Of a stretch of DNA of 64,000 nt, positions 20,048 through 31,600 are shown in pieces. Position 1 is the first letter of the stretch, and each line of letters opens with the position of its first letter. A program made the position numbers and the translations under genes. The DNA is from Bradyrhizobium sp. CCBAU 53351 (GTDB lineage Bacteria > Pseudomonadota > Alphaproteobacteria > Rhizobiales > Xanthobacteraceae): positions 1 through 64,000 of the forward strand of contig NZ_CP030060.1 in NCBI RefSeq assembly GCF_015291745.1, given 5' to 3'. The notes under the pieces are model-generated. The model made no database searches. It saw only the letters and a program-made list of their open reading frames with translations, and was not told where the DNA came from.

Positions 20048-20490
20048 TCACGCGTGTGTGTCGCCTGACCCCGGCAGTACAATGGTCAAACACTTGATCA
20101 ACGCAGCCGTGGAAAACGGTTTGGCAAGAAAGCAGATCCCGCCAGCCTTGATCGCTCGTGCGCGCACCCCATCGCCGTGATGAAGATGAACGGCATACGA
20201 TGACCGGGGCTTCGCATATGCATCAGCAGGTCAATTCCGCTCATCATGGACATTTGGACGTCGGTAATCACGCAGGTCGTCTCGGCCAATGCCGCAGCGC
20301 GCAGGAACTCCTCGGCGGAGGCAAAGGCAAGGACCGCGTATCCGTACGATGCCAGAAGATTGCTCGTTGCACTGCGAACGGATGGATCATTGTCGATGAC
20401 CGAAATGATAGAAGGCTTTGACAAACTGATTGCTCGTGATCCGGGCTGCTCCGCCTGCGGAATGTTCACAGTAGAGGGGCTACGAGCCAC
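20048..20490 (-). pseudogene. Single-domain response regulator, frameshifted
   Basis: CheY/FixJ-type receiver domain: ISVIDNDPSVRSATSNLL with the acidic pocket (about residue 30), phospho-acceptor in CVITDVQMSMMSGIDLL (about residue 77) and FIFITAMG. The conserved lysine motif FLAKPFSTAAL is found only after a +1 change of frame near 20172; in the annotated frame the protein ends early. No output domain. Probably inactivated by one indel. Confidence 0.75.
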
Positions 20491-20752
20491 ATCAGAGGTT
20501 TGGGAGCAGCTTGAGTGTCGGGAGAAGGAGACGCTGCAAGACGCGGAACGTCTAACCGAGCAACTTCTGGACCGGCTGATTTCCGAAAGTTTGCCGGACG
20601 AATCCGTAACCCAGGATCATGTCAATGTACTGTATCGGCATTGGCCATTGCCGATGTACAATCTCGACCTCCATCCGATCCCGGTATCTCTCGAAGAGCT
20701 GAAGGCCGAGCAGGAGCGCCTCCTCTGGGCAGAGGTCGGCGACCCTCGATGA
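20406..20752 (+). CDS. Possible small unknown protein opposite the response regulator
   Basis: An open frame of about 115 codons, rich in E and L, with no recognised domain; the larger frame (from 20246) is antisense to the response regulator. The part after 20490 (ECREKETLQDAERLTEQLL, then HWPLPMYNLDLHPIPVS) has a natural composition but no clear ribosome site. Low certainty. Confidence 0.25.
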
Positions 20753-20889
20753 CACTGACGATTTGAGTGATCAATCCGATATCAGCATGAGTTTGCGAGG
20801 TTTGAGCTGGTCCCGCAAATCTGAACAGCGCGATAAGTGGAGTTTCTGCCTGACGGCGGGCAAGATTGACCCGCGAATCAGGAGCGACG

Positions 20890-21201
20890 ATGAGCAGACG
20901 AGCACGGCGGAACGACACTGCGGCTTTCACGGCGAAGGTGGCGCTTGCCGCCCTCAAGGGTGACGGCACGCTGGCACAACTGGCGGAGCAGTTCGACGTT
21001 CACCCCAATCAGATCACATCGTGGAAGGCGCAGCTCGAAGGCGGCGCTGCCGATGTGTTCGGTCCGGACGGCGGGAGTCGGATCGCCGAACCCACCATCG
21101 ACGTGAAGTCGCTGCACACCAAGATCGGCGAGTTGACGCTGGAGAACGAGTTTTTAGAAGGAGCGCTCACCAAGGCGGGATTGCTGAGCGCAAAGCGATG
21201 A
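20890..21201 (+). CDS. IS3-family OrfA
   Basis: 103 aa from ATG 20890: transposase_8 helix-turn-helix (FTAKVALAALKGDGTLAQLA, QFDVHPNQITSWKAQL) followed by a leucine-zipper-like segment ending LENEFLEGAL. Overlaps the start of orfB, as usual for programmed frameshifting in IS3 elements. Intact. Confidence 0.9.
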   Translation: MSRRARRNDTAAFTAKVALAALKGDGTLAQLAEQFDVHPNQITSWKAQLEGGAADVFGPDGGSRIAEPTIDVKSLHTKIGELTLENEFLEGALTKAGLLSAKR

Positions 21202-22023
21202 TCGACCGTGAACACGATCTGCCGATCAGCAAGCAGGCGGAAGCCCTGAGCATCAGCCGCGGCAGCGTCGATTACCTGCCGCGTCCGGTGTCGCCCAAAG
21301 ACCTCGCGCTGATGCAGCGGCTCGACCGGCTGCACCTGGAGTTTCCATTCGCCGGTTCGCGTATGTTGCGACGCCTACTGGCTGCAGAGGGGTGCAAGAT
21401 CGGCCGCCGGCATTTCAAACCGCTGATGCGGCGGATGGGGATAAAGGCGCTGTACCGCCGTCCGCGCACCACCCAACCCGAGCCCGGGCACAAGATCTAT
21501 CCATAGCTGCTGCGCGGTATGGAGATCACGCGTCCGAACCAGGTTTGGGCGATGGACATCACCTACATCCCGATGGCACGAGGCGTCGTTTATCTGGCCG
21601 TGGTGCTGGACTGGGCGACCCGCCGGGCGCTGTCGTGGCGGCTGTCGATCACCATGGAGGCCGCATTCTGCGTCGCGCCACTGGAAGATGCCATGGCCCG
21701 TCACGGCAAGCCGGAGATCTTCAACACCGACCAGGGCTCGCAGTTCACCGGCGCGGCGTTCACCGGAGTGCTCGCTGACAATGACATCGCCATCAGCATG
21801 GAGGCCGCGGCGCCTGGCGGGACAACGTGTTCGTCGAGCGGCTGTGGCGCAGCGTCAAATACGAGGAGGTGTATCTGCGGGCCTACGACAGCGTCAGCGA
21901 AGCTCGCGCCTCGATCGGCCGTTATTTGGACTTCTACAATTGCCGCCGTCCACATTCGAGCCTTGACGGCGGCACACCGGATCAAGCCTACTTCACCTCG
22001 CTGCCGCTTCGCACGGCAGCCTA
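21198..22023 (+). pseudogene. IS3-family OrfB transposase, broken
   Basis: Begins MIDREHDLPISKQAEALSIS and carries the integrase core: VWAMDITYIPMARG (first Asp, about 21545), NTDQGSQFTG (second Asp, about 21723) and FVERLWRSVKYEEVYLRAY (Glu region, about 21830). An in-frame TAG at 21504 and a frameshift near 21815 inactivate it. C-terminus RRPHSSLDGGTPDQAY is intact in another frame. Confidence 0.9.
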
Positions 22024-22251
22024 AACCCGGCAGAGGCTCCACTTATCGACGCGCAGTTGCTGTTCAGACAACCGGGACCAGGTCAGTTACGCGGCCAAGG
22101 TCATTCGAATGGGACGCCTTCTTTGGTGTACCCAAGTTTGTCGGCGGCGACCACTAGTTCGTCTCAGGGTGGGTCGCGCATTTATATGGCTTGGTCACGC
22201 CTTGGTCGAAATGCATCTCGCCGAGGCACGAAGAGACACCCGCTATAGGGG

Positions 22252-23170
22252 CTATGACCGCAGCTTTTCGATCTCCGAACGCAACTGCGCATGTTTTTCA
22301 GGATTTTGCGTTTTCAATTTTGCGATATTGAGCAGCTTCCGCCGAACCGCCGGTAATTGCGCGGCCTGCGGTAAGCCGATAGGCCTCGAAGTCCGGCTCG
22401 CCGTCATGGAGCGTTAGCAGAAAGCGCATCGCCGCGTCGTCGAGCCGTGCAAGCATATCGGACAATAACCGCGACCGCGCTGCCTTGAGCTCGTTGAGGC
22501 CGACGGGCGGCACCGTCACTCCCTCGAACTCCTTGGCAAAGATGTCATCAAGTTCTGACAATGACGGACGGACGAGTTCATGCGGAGGACGCCCCGAACT
22601 TGCGACGTAGACGAGGAACGTGCGGTAGAGCGCGTCGGTCAGTTCTTCATTGTCATACAGAAACTTCACCTCGAAGAGGTCGCGCGGATGCTGTCGGTCG
22701 ACAGCAGCATTGAGCTTGCCGCCGAAGAGATCCTCGAATGCCACCACTTGCATCTCCGCAAATCCGAAGGCTTCGGCGGCCGGATCGCTGACGACGCGAA
22801 GCTCGGGAGCGTGAACCTTGCCGCATGCGACAGGTGACGTCTCGACTTTGATTTCGGCGCCAGCCTGCCGGACGAGGAGCCGCGTGTCGTTATTGTCGCT
22901 GCCGGCGATGCGCTGAACGCTGACGCCGCGGAGATCACGCTGAATATCCTCGCGAATGCGATCAAGAGCGGCGTCGATCCCTGCGAGGGTTGCGTCGCGG
23001 TCGCCGATCGGCAAGTAGACGAGGTCAATATCGACCTACAGTCGTGGCATGTCGCGATAAACGAGATTGATCGCGGTGCCGCCTTTCAGAGCGAAGCTGT
23101 CCTGACTCGCGATGTAGGGCAATGTCCGGACCAGCAGCTCCACCTGGCGCATGTATCGTTCACGCGCCAT
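22252..23170 (-). pseudogene. abiEii: AbiEii/AbiGii-type nucleotidyltransferase toxin, broken
   Basis: Type IV toxin of an AbiE system, a nucleotidyltransferase. From ATG 23170 the product begins MARERYMRQVELLVRTL and reaches FALKGGTAINLVYRDMPRL, the GG-T and following segment of the catalytic site. There TCG appears changed to TAG (23038-23040), cutting the protein before VDIDLVYLP, which holds the metal-binding aspartates. A second lesion, a frameshift near 22385, separates the body from the C-terminus LPQAAQLPAVRRKLLNIAKL. The start overlaps the end of the abiEi fragment, as in intact abiE operons. Dead copy. Confidence 0.85.
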
Positions 23171-23620
23171 CGACCGTTTCCTGTGGCACGAGCTCGGCCG
23201 GAACTGTCATGCGACAGGTCGGGTGAAGCCGCCCGCCTTGCACAAGGCTGCGGTCACCGCGGCCCAATTCTATATGGGCGGTGTCGATGTGCTTTCGCCA
23301 CGGATGTACATGCTTGTCCGCATAAATGAAAAACAAGCGCTTGACTTTGATGCTGCGGCACTCCTCGAGCAGTTGGTTCAGCAGTTTTGGTCGCAGGCTC
23401 ACCAAGCCCTCGAACAGCGTATCGACCTTTTGGAAGCTTTCATCCGCAGGGAGCTCATCCAGCATTTCGAGAATCGCTCTCTCAGGCGAAGACATCCTGA
23501 TCGGCCATCTCCAGGGGCTGAGCGCAAGTTCGCTGTTATCGTTGTCCGACAGGCTGAATGCGGCATCCTCGACGCCGACCGGCTGAGATCCAAACGGTGC
23601 GTCGGATGTCTGAGCGGTCA
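23160..23620 (-). pseudogene. abiEi: AbiEi-type antitoxin, 5' truncated
   Basis: The C-terminal 150 residues fit AbiEi antitoxins: FSLSDNDNSELALSPWRWPI, SSPERAILEMLDELPADESF, LLNQLLEECRSIKVKRLFFI, and GGRLHPTCRMTVPAEL. The N-terminal winged-helix domain, which binds the operator, is missing: near 23620 homology changes to the sbcD-like gene on the other strand. The longer open frame up to 23948 is antisense to that gene and not real. Stop overlaps the abiEii start. Confidence 0.8.
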
Positions 23621-23624
23621 GGAA

Positions 23625-24841
23625 GGTCCCGCGGCTGAAAGAATCCGAACGGCGACCCGAGCAGCCTTCGAGGACCTTGTCACCCAAGCGATCAACGGAC
23701 AGGTTGCTTTCATGATCATCGCCGGCGATCTCTATGATGGCGACTGGCGCGATTTTCAGACCGGGCTCCTTTTCGTCCGGCAGATGGGGCGCCTGCGCGC
23801 GGCGAACATCCCGGCTTTCGTTCTTCACGGCAATCACGACGTTGAAAGTCAGATCACTAAACGGTTGCCACTCCAGGACAACGTGCAGGTGTTCAGCTAT
23901 CGCAAATCCCAGACCTTCAAACTCGACGATCCTCGCGTTGCGATCCACAGTCAGAGCTTCCGTATGCAGGCGACGACGGATAACGCGGCGGCGGCTTATC
24001 CACCGCCCGTGAAGGGGTATTTCAACATCGGTGTTCTACACACCGCCCGTGGAGGACCGAAAGGCCCCCATGAGAATTACGCACCGGGTACGCTCGATGA
24101 ACTGGTAAACAAGGGCTACGACTACTGGGCTCTTGCACACGTGCATCAGGGCGGCGTGCTGCACGAGCAGCCGCACGTCTCTGCGGCAACCTGCAAGGCC
24201 GCCATATCCGCGAAGCCGGCGCAAAGTCGGCGCAGTTGATCACGGTGAGGGACGGCGCGCTGCAAGGCATTGAGCCATTGCATACCGACGTCGTGCGATG
24301 GATATATCTCGACGTGCCGGTTGGCGAACGCGCACGATTTGGGGACGTCATCGATCAAATCAAGAGCATCATCGGCGAGGCCACCAGAAACGCAGAGGGC
24401 CGGTTGCTGGCCTGCCGCATCCAGCTGAGCGGCGCGACCGCTCTCCATGGCGAGTTGCTGGCCTCCGGGCTGCAATTGCTGGCGGAAGCGCGCGCCGCAG
24501 CCCTCGCGCTCGGTGAAGAGGTCGCCTGGATCGAACGCGTTATCAATGTGACCAGATCGGCATCGGCGGTCTGCATTCTGTCGGATGGGAGCGCGATCAA
24601 CGATCTCCCTGTCCTGCTGGCTCATGCTGCGGACGACGCTGACTTGCAGGCGGAGATCGCGAGCGATCTGGGCGATCTCGTCCGCAGGCTTCCGCATGAT
24701 GCCGCGCTGGATATCGACGATCCGCTTCTGGAGGCGGCGATCAACAAAGACTTTGGCGCGGTGATTGAGCAGGCAGGCGCATATCTGAGCGCGCGCTTGG
24801 CTGCGAGAGAGGCGGTGATCCATGCGTGTCCGTTCCCTTGA
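23625..24841 (+). pseudogene. SbcD/YhaO-like exonuclease, 5' truncated and frameshifted
   Basis: Metallophosphoesterase of the Mre11/SbcD group. The frame starts abruptly at GPAAERIRTATRAAFEDLV, so about 25 N-terminal residues with the first metal motif (DxH) are missing. Remaining motifs are MIIAGDLYDGDW (second metal motif), FVLHGNHDVESQ (GNHD), VLHT and HVHQGG. Near 24180 the frame shifts, so GNLQGRHIREAGAKSAQL and the C-terminal domain (24236-24841) are read in another frame. The end overlaps the start of the ATPase gene by 20 bp, as in SbcCD-type operons. Confidence 0.85.
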
Positions 24842-27800
24842 CCTGATCCGGTACGGACACTTCACCGAAGCCTCGCTTCATATTCCGTCTGAAGGGCCCG
24901 ATTTTCATATCGTGTATGGCGAGAACGAGGCCGGCAAGTCGACGACGATGTCGGCGATTGAAGAGCTGCTGTTCGGGATTCCGGGTCAGTCTGCAAGAAA
25001 CGTTCTTCATGAGAACGCGGCGTTGCGCATCGGCGCGACGTTGGAACGTGAGGGAACGGAGCTATCGATCCGGCGGCGCAAGGGCAACAAGGACACGCTG
25101 CTCGGCCTTGACGAGCTGCCTCTTCCTGCGGGCGACGGGCTGCTTGGACCGTTGGTCGGCGGGATAGATCGCGCATTCTTCTGCCGGATGTTCTGTCTCG
25201 CCCATGAGCGCCTGCGCGATGGCGGCCGGGACATCATCCAGGCCAAGGACGATGTCGGCGCGACCTTGTTCGCCGCGGGGGCGGGCGTCTCCGGTCTTCG
25301 CGATCGACTGGCGGCGATGCAGGAAGAAGCGGACGGGCTGTGGGGCAGCCGCAGGGCGGGGCACCGGAAATATTACCAGGCGGAGGAACGTCTCAAAGAG
25401 GCCGAAGCGACGTTGCGCCAACACACGGTCACCGCGACCAAATGGCAGGAGCTGAAATCCGCCTATGAAGAGGCGCGCGACGCTGTGTCCAGATCGAGAA
25501 AGAGATCGAAGAGCAAGTCGCCGAGCTCGCCAAAATCGTGCGCGTCCGGCGCGTTTATCGCAACGTACGGCGTCTCGGCGAAATCGAATACGAGATAACG
25601 GCCCTCGGCGTCGTTGCCGATCTGCCCGCTGATGCCGCGAAGCAATTCGACAAGGCGTCGGCCGATAACGCCGCCGCGGAGGCGCGCATCACAGCCTTTC
25701 AGAAACAGATAGCAACGTTCAGCGCTGAGCGCGCCGCGATCGCGATAGACGATAACGTTCTGCTCCATGAGGCGGAGATCGAACGCCTGTCCAAGCTCAG
25801 AATCCAGCTCGCTTCGGGAAGAGCTGATTGCCAAAGCGGCGGGCGGAGCTCGCAGCGGCGGAAGACGCTCTCAAGTGGGCCGCGTCCGAACTGGCTTGGA
25901 CGGGTGAGACCGCCGAGCTGGTTGATAGAATCCCGCCGCGTGCCAAAGCTTCGGCCGTGCAAGGCTTGCTGACCTCTCGCGGCGGCCGCTTTGCGGCCGT
26001 CGAGAATGCCCAGAAGACCCTTGAAGACGCGGGCGAAAAGCTGGCCAATCTCCAGGCTCGCATTGAGGCGATCGGGACCCCCCAGGATCTGTCGGGCTTG
26101 GCGGGCGTGGTCAAATCCACTTCCGCCTTGGGCGATCTTGACGCTCCTCTCCTGGCTACCCAGCGAGAGTATCGGGACGCGGATGAACTATGTCGGCAGC
26201 AAATGGCGATGATGAATCCCGCGGTCGTTGACGAGACGAGTTTGCGCGCCATGAAAATCCTGGTCGAAGCCGCAGTGAAGGCACATCGCGACGCGGTGCG
26301 CGATCTTGAAGGCCGTACTCAAAGCCAGCAAGCGGCTATCCGCGATCCGACTCGGGCTGTCGAGAACAATCGAAAGTCCTACGCGCGGTTGGTATCCGAT
26401 GAAAAGATCGTGTCGGCCGAGGATTTGACGAAGCTGCGGGAACGCCGGGACGCAGGATGGCCTATCATCAGGCGTCGGCATGTCGACAATATCGCAGTGC
26501 CGGAATCGGAAGAGCGCGCCTTCGCAGATGGCGACGCGCTGCTCCACGCCTATGAAACGGCTGTCGGCCATGCCGATGCGGCGGCGGATCAGCGGTTTCA
26601 GAACGCAGAGTCGACGGCTGCGGCCATGGTGCTGGCTCGGCAGATCGCCGACCAGCAAGACGCTCTCGACTCCAACAAGCAAGAACTTGCCTCGTTAGCT
26701 GCAGAGCGGAGCGCCTTGGCCATGCCTGGGCCGGCATGTGGAACGGTGTCACGGATGGCCCGTTGCCCCCTGACGAGATGCTCGACTGGCTCGACGCGAG
26801 GGCCGATCTGCTGGATCAGATCGCCAAGCGCGACGGCGCAGCTCGCTCGGCAACGTCGCTGCAACACGAAATCGCAGAAGCCAAGCGACAGCTAGTGGGC
26901 TTGCTGCAGGATACGGCGATTGCGGCCTCGGCAGGCAGCCTGCCCCTGAACGGCATTTTGGCGACGGCGGAAGTGCGCATCCGCACGGAAGAGGCGAATG
27001 CGCAAAAGCGGACCGAGCTTGCGCTCGATGAGCGGAAGCTCAAGGCCGACGTCGAGCGCAAGCGCGGTGTGGTCGAGGGCGCCGAGAAAGAACGCGCCGC
27101 CTGGAATGCGCAGTGGAAGGACGCCTTGGCGGCGCTCAGTCTTTCGGCTGAAGGTCCCATTGAGACCATTCAGGAGCAAATCGACGCGATCGACCAGATG
27201 CGCGAGACGTCAGTTAAGATTGCGGACTTGCAGCACGAGCGAATCGGAAAGATCGAGCGCGACATCAAGGCGTTTGCAACGGAGGTCGAAAGGCTCGTTG
27301 CATCGGTGTCGGTGCAGCTGGCGGGTGAGGACGCAGACGAGGCCGCCCTCAAGCTTCATGCACGATTGAATGCGTCGAAGCAGGCGCGTGACTCACTTAA
27401 CGAGAAGAGTGAAGCGGTTGAAAATCTTCAGAAGAAGCTGGACGACTGCGACAGGTCGAGAAATGACGCGCGGGTCATTATGACAGGGCTCCAACGGGCG
27501 GCCGGCGCTGGAACGATCGACGCGTTGCGCGAAGCTATTCAGCGGTCTGACCAACAACGCGCGCTCAAGGATGAACGGGCGCGGTTGCGCGACGCTCGAA
27601 GCCGATGGTGACGGTCTTGGCCTAGTGGTTCTCGCCGAGGAGTGCCACAGCAACGATCCCGACCAGGCTGCGGCGCGGGAACAGACTTTGAAGAAATCGC
27701 TCGAAGAGGTCCGGGAGCGGCAACTGACCAATATCCAGCACAGTAAAGATACCGAGCGCGTATTCGAGGCCGTCGGCGGCGACGCTGCCGCGCAATATGC

Positions 27801-28302
27801 GCGCGTTCGTTCGGCGTCGGTGATCCTCAGATGGGCGATCGAGCGGTTCCGGCGTGAAAAGCAGGCGCCGCTGCTCAAGCGAGCCGGGGAATTGTTCTCG
27901 ATCCTGACCGCCGGTTCCTTCGAACGGCTTACGCTCGCATACGATGAGAAGGATGTTCCGCACCTAGCGGGTCTGCGCGGGGATGGAGGCGCCGTCCCAG
28001 TATCAGGACTGAGCGAAGGCGCGGCCGATCAGTTGTTGATGGCCTTACGCATCGCTGCCGTAGAAGAGTATCTTACGCATTCCGCGCCAGCGCCATTTAT
28101 CGCCGATGATCTTTTCATCAATTATGACGATGCGCGGGCTGCGGCTGGTTTCAAAGTCCTGCAACAGCTGGCGGAAAAGACGCAAGTGCTCTTCTTCACT
28201 CATCATCAGCATCTGGTCGGCGTTGCCCGCACAGCTTTCGACGGGCATGTGGCGACCGCGGTTCTCGAACCCCGCGGGGTTCCGATAAAGAACGTGGCCT
28301 GA
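24822..28302 (+). pseudogene. SbcC/YhaN-like coiled-coil ATPase, multiply frameshifted
   Basis: Partner of the exonuclease upstream. N-terminus MRVRSLDLIRYGHFTEASL is followed by Walker A YGENEAGKSTTMSAIEELLF (about residues 31-50). A long coiled coil follows in changing frames (shifts near 25495, 25820, 26735 and 27590), then the C-terminal lobe with signature VSGLSEGAADQLLMALRIAA, Walker B FIADDLFINYDDAR and the H-loop VLFFTHHQHLVG. Total about 1150 residues, the family length. Four or more indels make it a pseudogene unless the assembly is at fault. Confidence 0.85.
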
Positions 28303-28654
28303 CGGGTAGACGGCATCAGCGCGAGGGATCGAAGCCGGACGGCGGGTGGGCTCGTTCACGAGCCCGGCCGGTGAGCCAGCACGCGGAGCGCGCTGCCGAG
28401 GCTATTCCTCAAGCCGCCATCGGCTATGCAGGGGCCTTGCCGATGGTAATCGCATCGCCGACAAAGCACCGCAGCGGCGTTGATCTTCTTTAGGATCTCG
28501 ATGGGCGAGGTTGAAATTGGATGAGATTGCGGGCGACTTCAATTTCGGGAACTGCAAAGACTGGCCGATAGCAGTGAGGCGACTATCTGCACTCTCTGTT
28601 AGAAAACGGGCGTTCGGTGTACCTGCGAACGATCCGAACGACTCCGTCGCCTGA
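28303..28654. other. Gap between two converging ATPase pseudogenes
   Basis: No gene recognised. A hairpin GGGCTCG-TTCA-CGAGCCC at 28348-28365 follows the upstream ATPase stop and could terminate transcription, though it lacks a U-run. Confidence 0.4.
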
Positions 28655-31600
28655 TCACGCGCAATCATACAGCACGCCAACGACTCCTCGCGCAGTGACC
28701 AAGGTCGGTATCACGCCGAAGATATCGGTCGCCTCGGTCGCGAGGACAATCGACGAACCGAGGCCGCCGATCGTCTCGAATTGGCGGAGGTGAGCCAACT
28801 TACCGGGCAGACGGGCACCGACCCGCTTGAGAATGCTCGTACCATCATCGAGCGTTACTGCGACAAGTGTGTTCTCCCATCGATCGAGATAGCCAATTGT
28901 TAGCTCGGCGCCGCCCAAAATGATCTGACCGGGAAGCGCGAGTGGAACGGCGCTGTCCTCTCTGACGCGGTAAGCGACGACGACGTGCGCAAGCTCCGGC
29001 ACCATATCGACAGGCGTTGCCTCGCCACTTCCAGGCGGCGGCGGCATATCGGTGAAGATTGCGCCGACAATGCGGTGCACGCGCAGCTTGCTCTCGTCGA
29101 ACGTCAGTGTCGGGCGCGAGGTCCGCGGGTCGGGCATCTGCGCAGCTAGCGAGACACCGATTGCGCCACGTGACGTCACCAGCCGTCGTGCCAGCACTCG
29201 ATTGCGATACTGAGCAATCACAAGATGTTGGTCGCGGCCAGGATAAGGTTCAACCTCGACGATCGCGACCGCGCCGCCGGGGATAGCAAAGCCCAACGTG
29301 TCGCCGCGGACGTAGAAGAGCGCTTTGCCCTCGAACCATTCGCCACTAAGCCGTTCGACAGCAACATCTTGCGTCCCGCCCACGGGCAATTCGCCGACGA
29401 ACGCGGCGATTTCTGGGCAGAGCGGAACGGAAAAGGTGGGGCGGATGATCGGCCGCAAGGGCGCGACGTCCGTTCTGCTCTCGGAAGGCGCGAGTGGCTC
29501 GCGCCACCGGTACAAGCGAAATTGTTCGTGGACCTTTTCGATGCTGGTCCGCAGCCGCGCGAAGTCGGCTTCGACAGCCTTTACGTCCATGTAGCTGATC
29601 GACGCCTTGTCGTGGTGCGACGTGTTGAGGACACGCCGCGGCTCCGCCCCTTCGGCGAGGGCGGTATCCTCCGCGAACCGCTTGACGACCGGATTGGCAA
29701 ACAGTTCGCCTGTCCCGATCGAGACGAGCCCGCGCAGCTTGTCCATCAGAGGGATGAGCGTCAGCGGCTTCGTCGATGTGGCATACGCGGGATGAGCAAC
29801 ATCATCGAATAGATCACCGAGCCGCGATTCGAGGAAGACGCGCAGGCCGCATAGTTCTGTGCGTCAGAAGCGGAATCGGAGTTCATATGAAACGCGTGGC
29901 GCCCGCGATCGATCTCCTCGATCGCTGGCGAGACGATGAGAGTCGGCCGCACCGCGTTCACCGGGTGGACAGATAGATGCTCAACGCGGTCGGCGGCACG
30001 ATTCTCGGCAACGAGCGAGCGGGCGAACTTGCGATCGTGGGTGGTCACTAGAAGCTGAGCGCCCGCCTCGGCGAGCCCAGCCAAACCTCGCGCGAGGCGC
30101 TCGCGATTGTCGTTGTCGAGCATTCTGCGGGTCGTCGAGCACCAGCAATGACAGACCGCCGCGGGTTGTGAGGACGTGCTCGCGGAAGGCGAGAAAGAAG
30201 CCGAGCAGCGCGCCGCGCAGCGCAGAAGCGTTGGAGACATGCTGGGCAGGTGCGGTCACGCCCTCGCGGCCGACCTTGAGCTCAAGTACGCCCCGTGCGT
30301 CCATACCAGTTCCGGTAAGGTCGGGAGCAAAGCCGGTCGCGTTGCGGTAGATCGCGCGCCGCCAGTGCTCCGACCGGTTGTGCAGCTTCGCCCGTAGCGC
30401 CTCAACCTGAGACTGGGCGAGCTCGGCGAGTGGCACAAGCAGATCAAGCGCGGATACGGCCCTGCAGCAGGCGTCCATACGCGCCTGCTTCGATGCATGT
30501 TCCACGCGGGCGGCTTCTATCCGGCGAACATATTCGATCGCGGTATTAAGCGGCGCGACGCCCTCAACGATCGCGAGCAGCGATGACAATCGGCGGCCGA
30601 TCGCCCGGCTCGCGTCGGCGGCACCGTCCTGGCCGCGCCGAACGGCTGGAGGAAACTCTTCAGTGCTGCGGCGTTGGCTCCGCGCCATTCGGCGAACGCC
30701 AACGCACGCACAGTGCGGTCGACTATCCGCTGCAACGCCGTCGTTCCAGTCACCAATACGGCAGGCAGCACACGAGTGTCCGGTTCTTCGAAGGCAGGCA
30801 AAGTCGCGAGGCGCTCATCCACGAGCGCCGAAGCATCGGCGCGAAGCGCCGATAGCGCACCGCGGAACGATTCCGTCCCGAACAGTTCGTCAATCAATCC
30901 AGCTCTCAATAAGTCGATGGGTGACCCTGGCAAGTCGCCGCGGGTTTCCTTCGCGAGGGTAGGCGGAAGATCTTGGAGGAGGCGACTGCACCAGTGCGAC
31001 GACATTCGGCGACGGTGCGCGCGATAACCTCGCGGTCTCGCGTGGCTTCCGCTAGGTGGTCGCTGACCGTATTACCAGTAACCGGATCGCATTCCCCGTG
31101 GAGCGGGCCGACGCAAACCGGGCACATGCCGTCATCGGCATGGCCATGCTCGTGCATCCAGGCGGAAAGCCTAGCGTACAGCTGCGCCCGCCGCGCGCGG
31201 TCGGGGCTCGCAGCAAGCGCGGCCAGCGTCGCCGCCTCGGCATCGATCTGCGCCAACAGTCTGGCGACCACCGCGATCTCGTCGGCGCTCGCCGACAGGG
31301 CCGAGAGCCGCGCGATGGAGGGCAACTCGCTGAGATGCTTCGATAGCTGTTCGATGGCTGGCCGAATGCTCGCCTCGAGGTCGTCGCGGGCCTTCTTGTC
31401 CTCGGGGTTGAATTGTTCGCCCAATACTTCGCGCGCCTTGGCCAGTGCCGTCGCCTTCAGGGCCGCGAAATGCTCATTGATCTTCTGGATTCCGCCTTTG
31501 GAATCCTCAGCATCGACCGCAGGTGCATCTCCTTCGAATGCGATGGCGGGAAATTCCGCGACGGCGCCGGCGAGGTCGTCGGCAGCCTGCTGGTAGCGTT

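Larger units (their letters stand above)
20803..22084 (+). mobile_element. IS3-family element with both ends and 3-bp target duplication
   Basis: Left end TGAGCTGGTCCCGCAAA at 20803 and inverted right end TGACCTGGTCCCGGTTG at 22084 form imperfect inverted repeats, continuing into a shared CTGAACAG block. GTT directly flanks both sides (20800-20802 and 22085-22087). Length 1282 bp, typical of IS3. It carries orfA and a broken orfB. Confidence 0.9.

Noticed and set aside
23151..23625. Upstream part of the 362-codon plus frame ahead of the sbcD-like region
   Set aside because: Antisense to the abiEi fragment; sbcD homology begins only near 23625.
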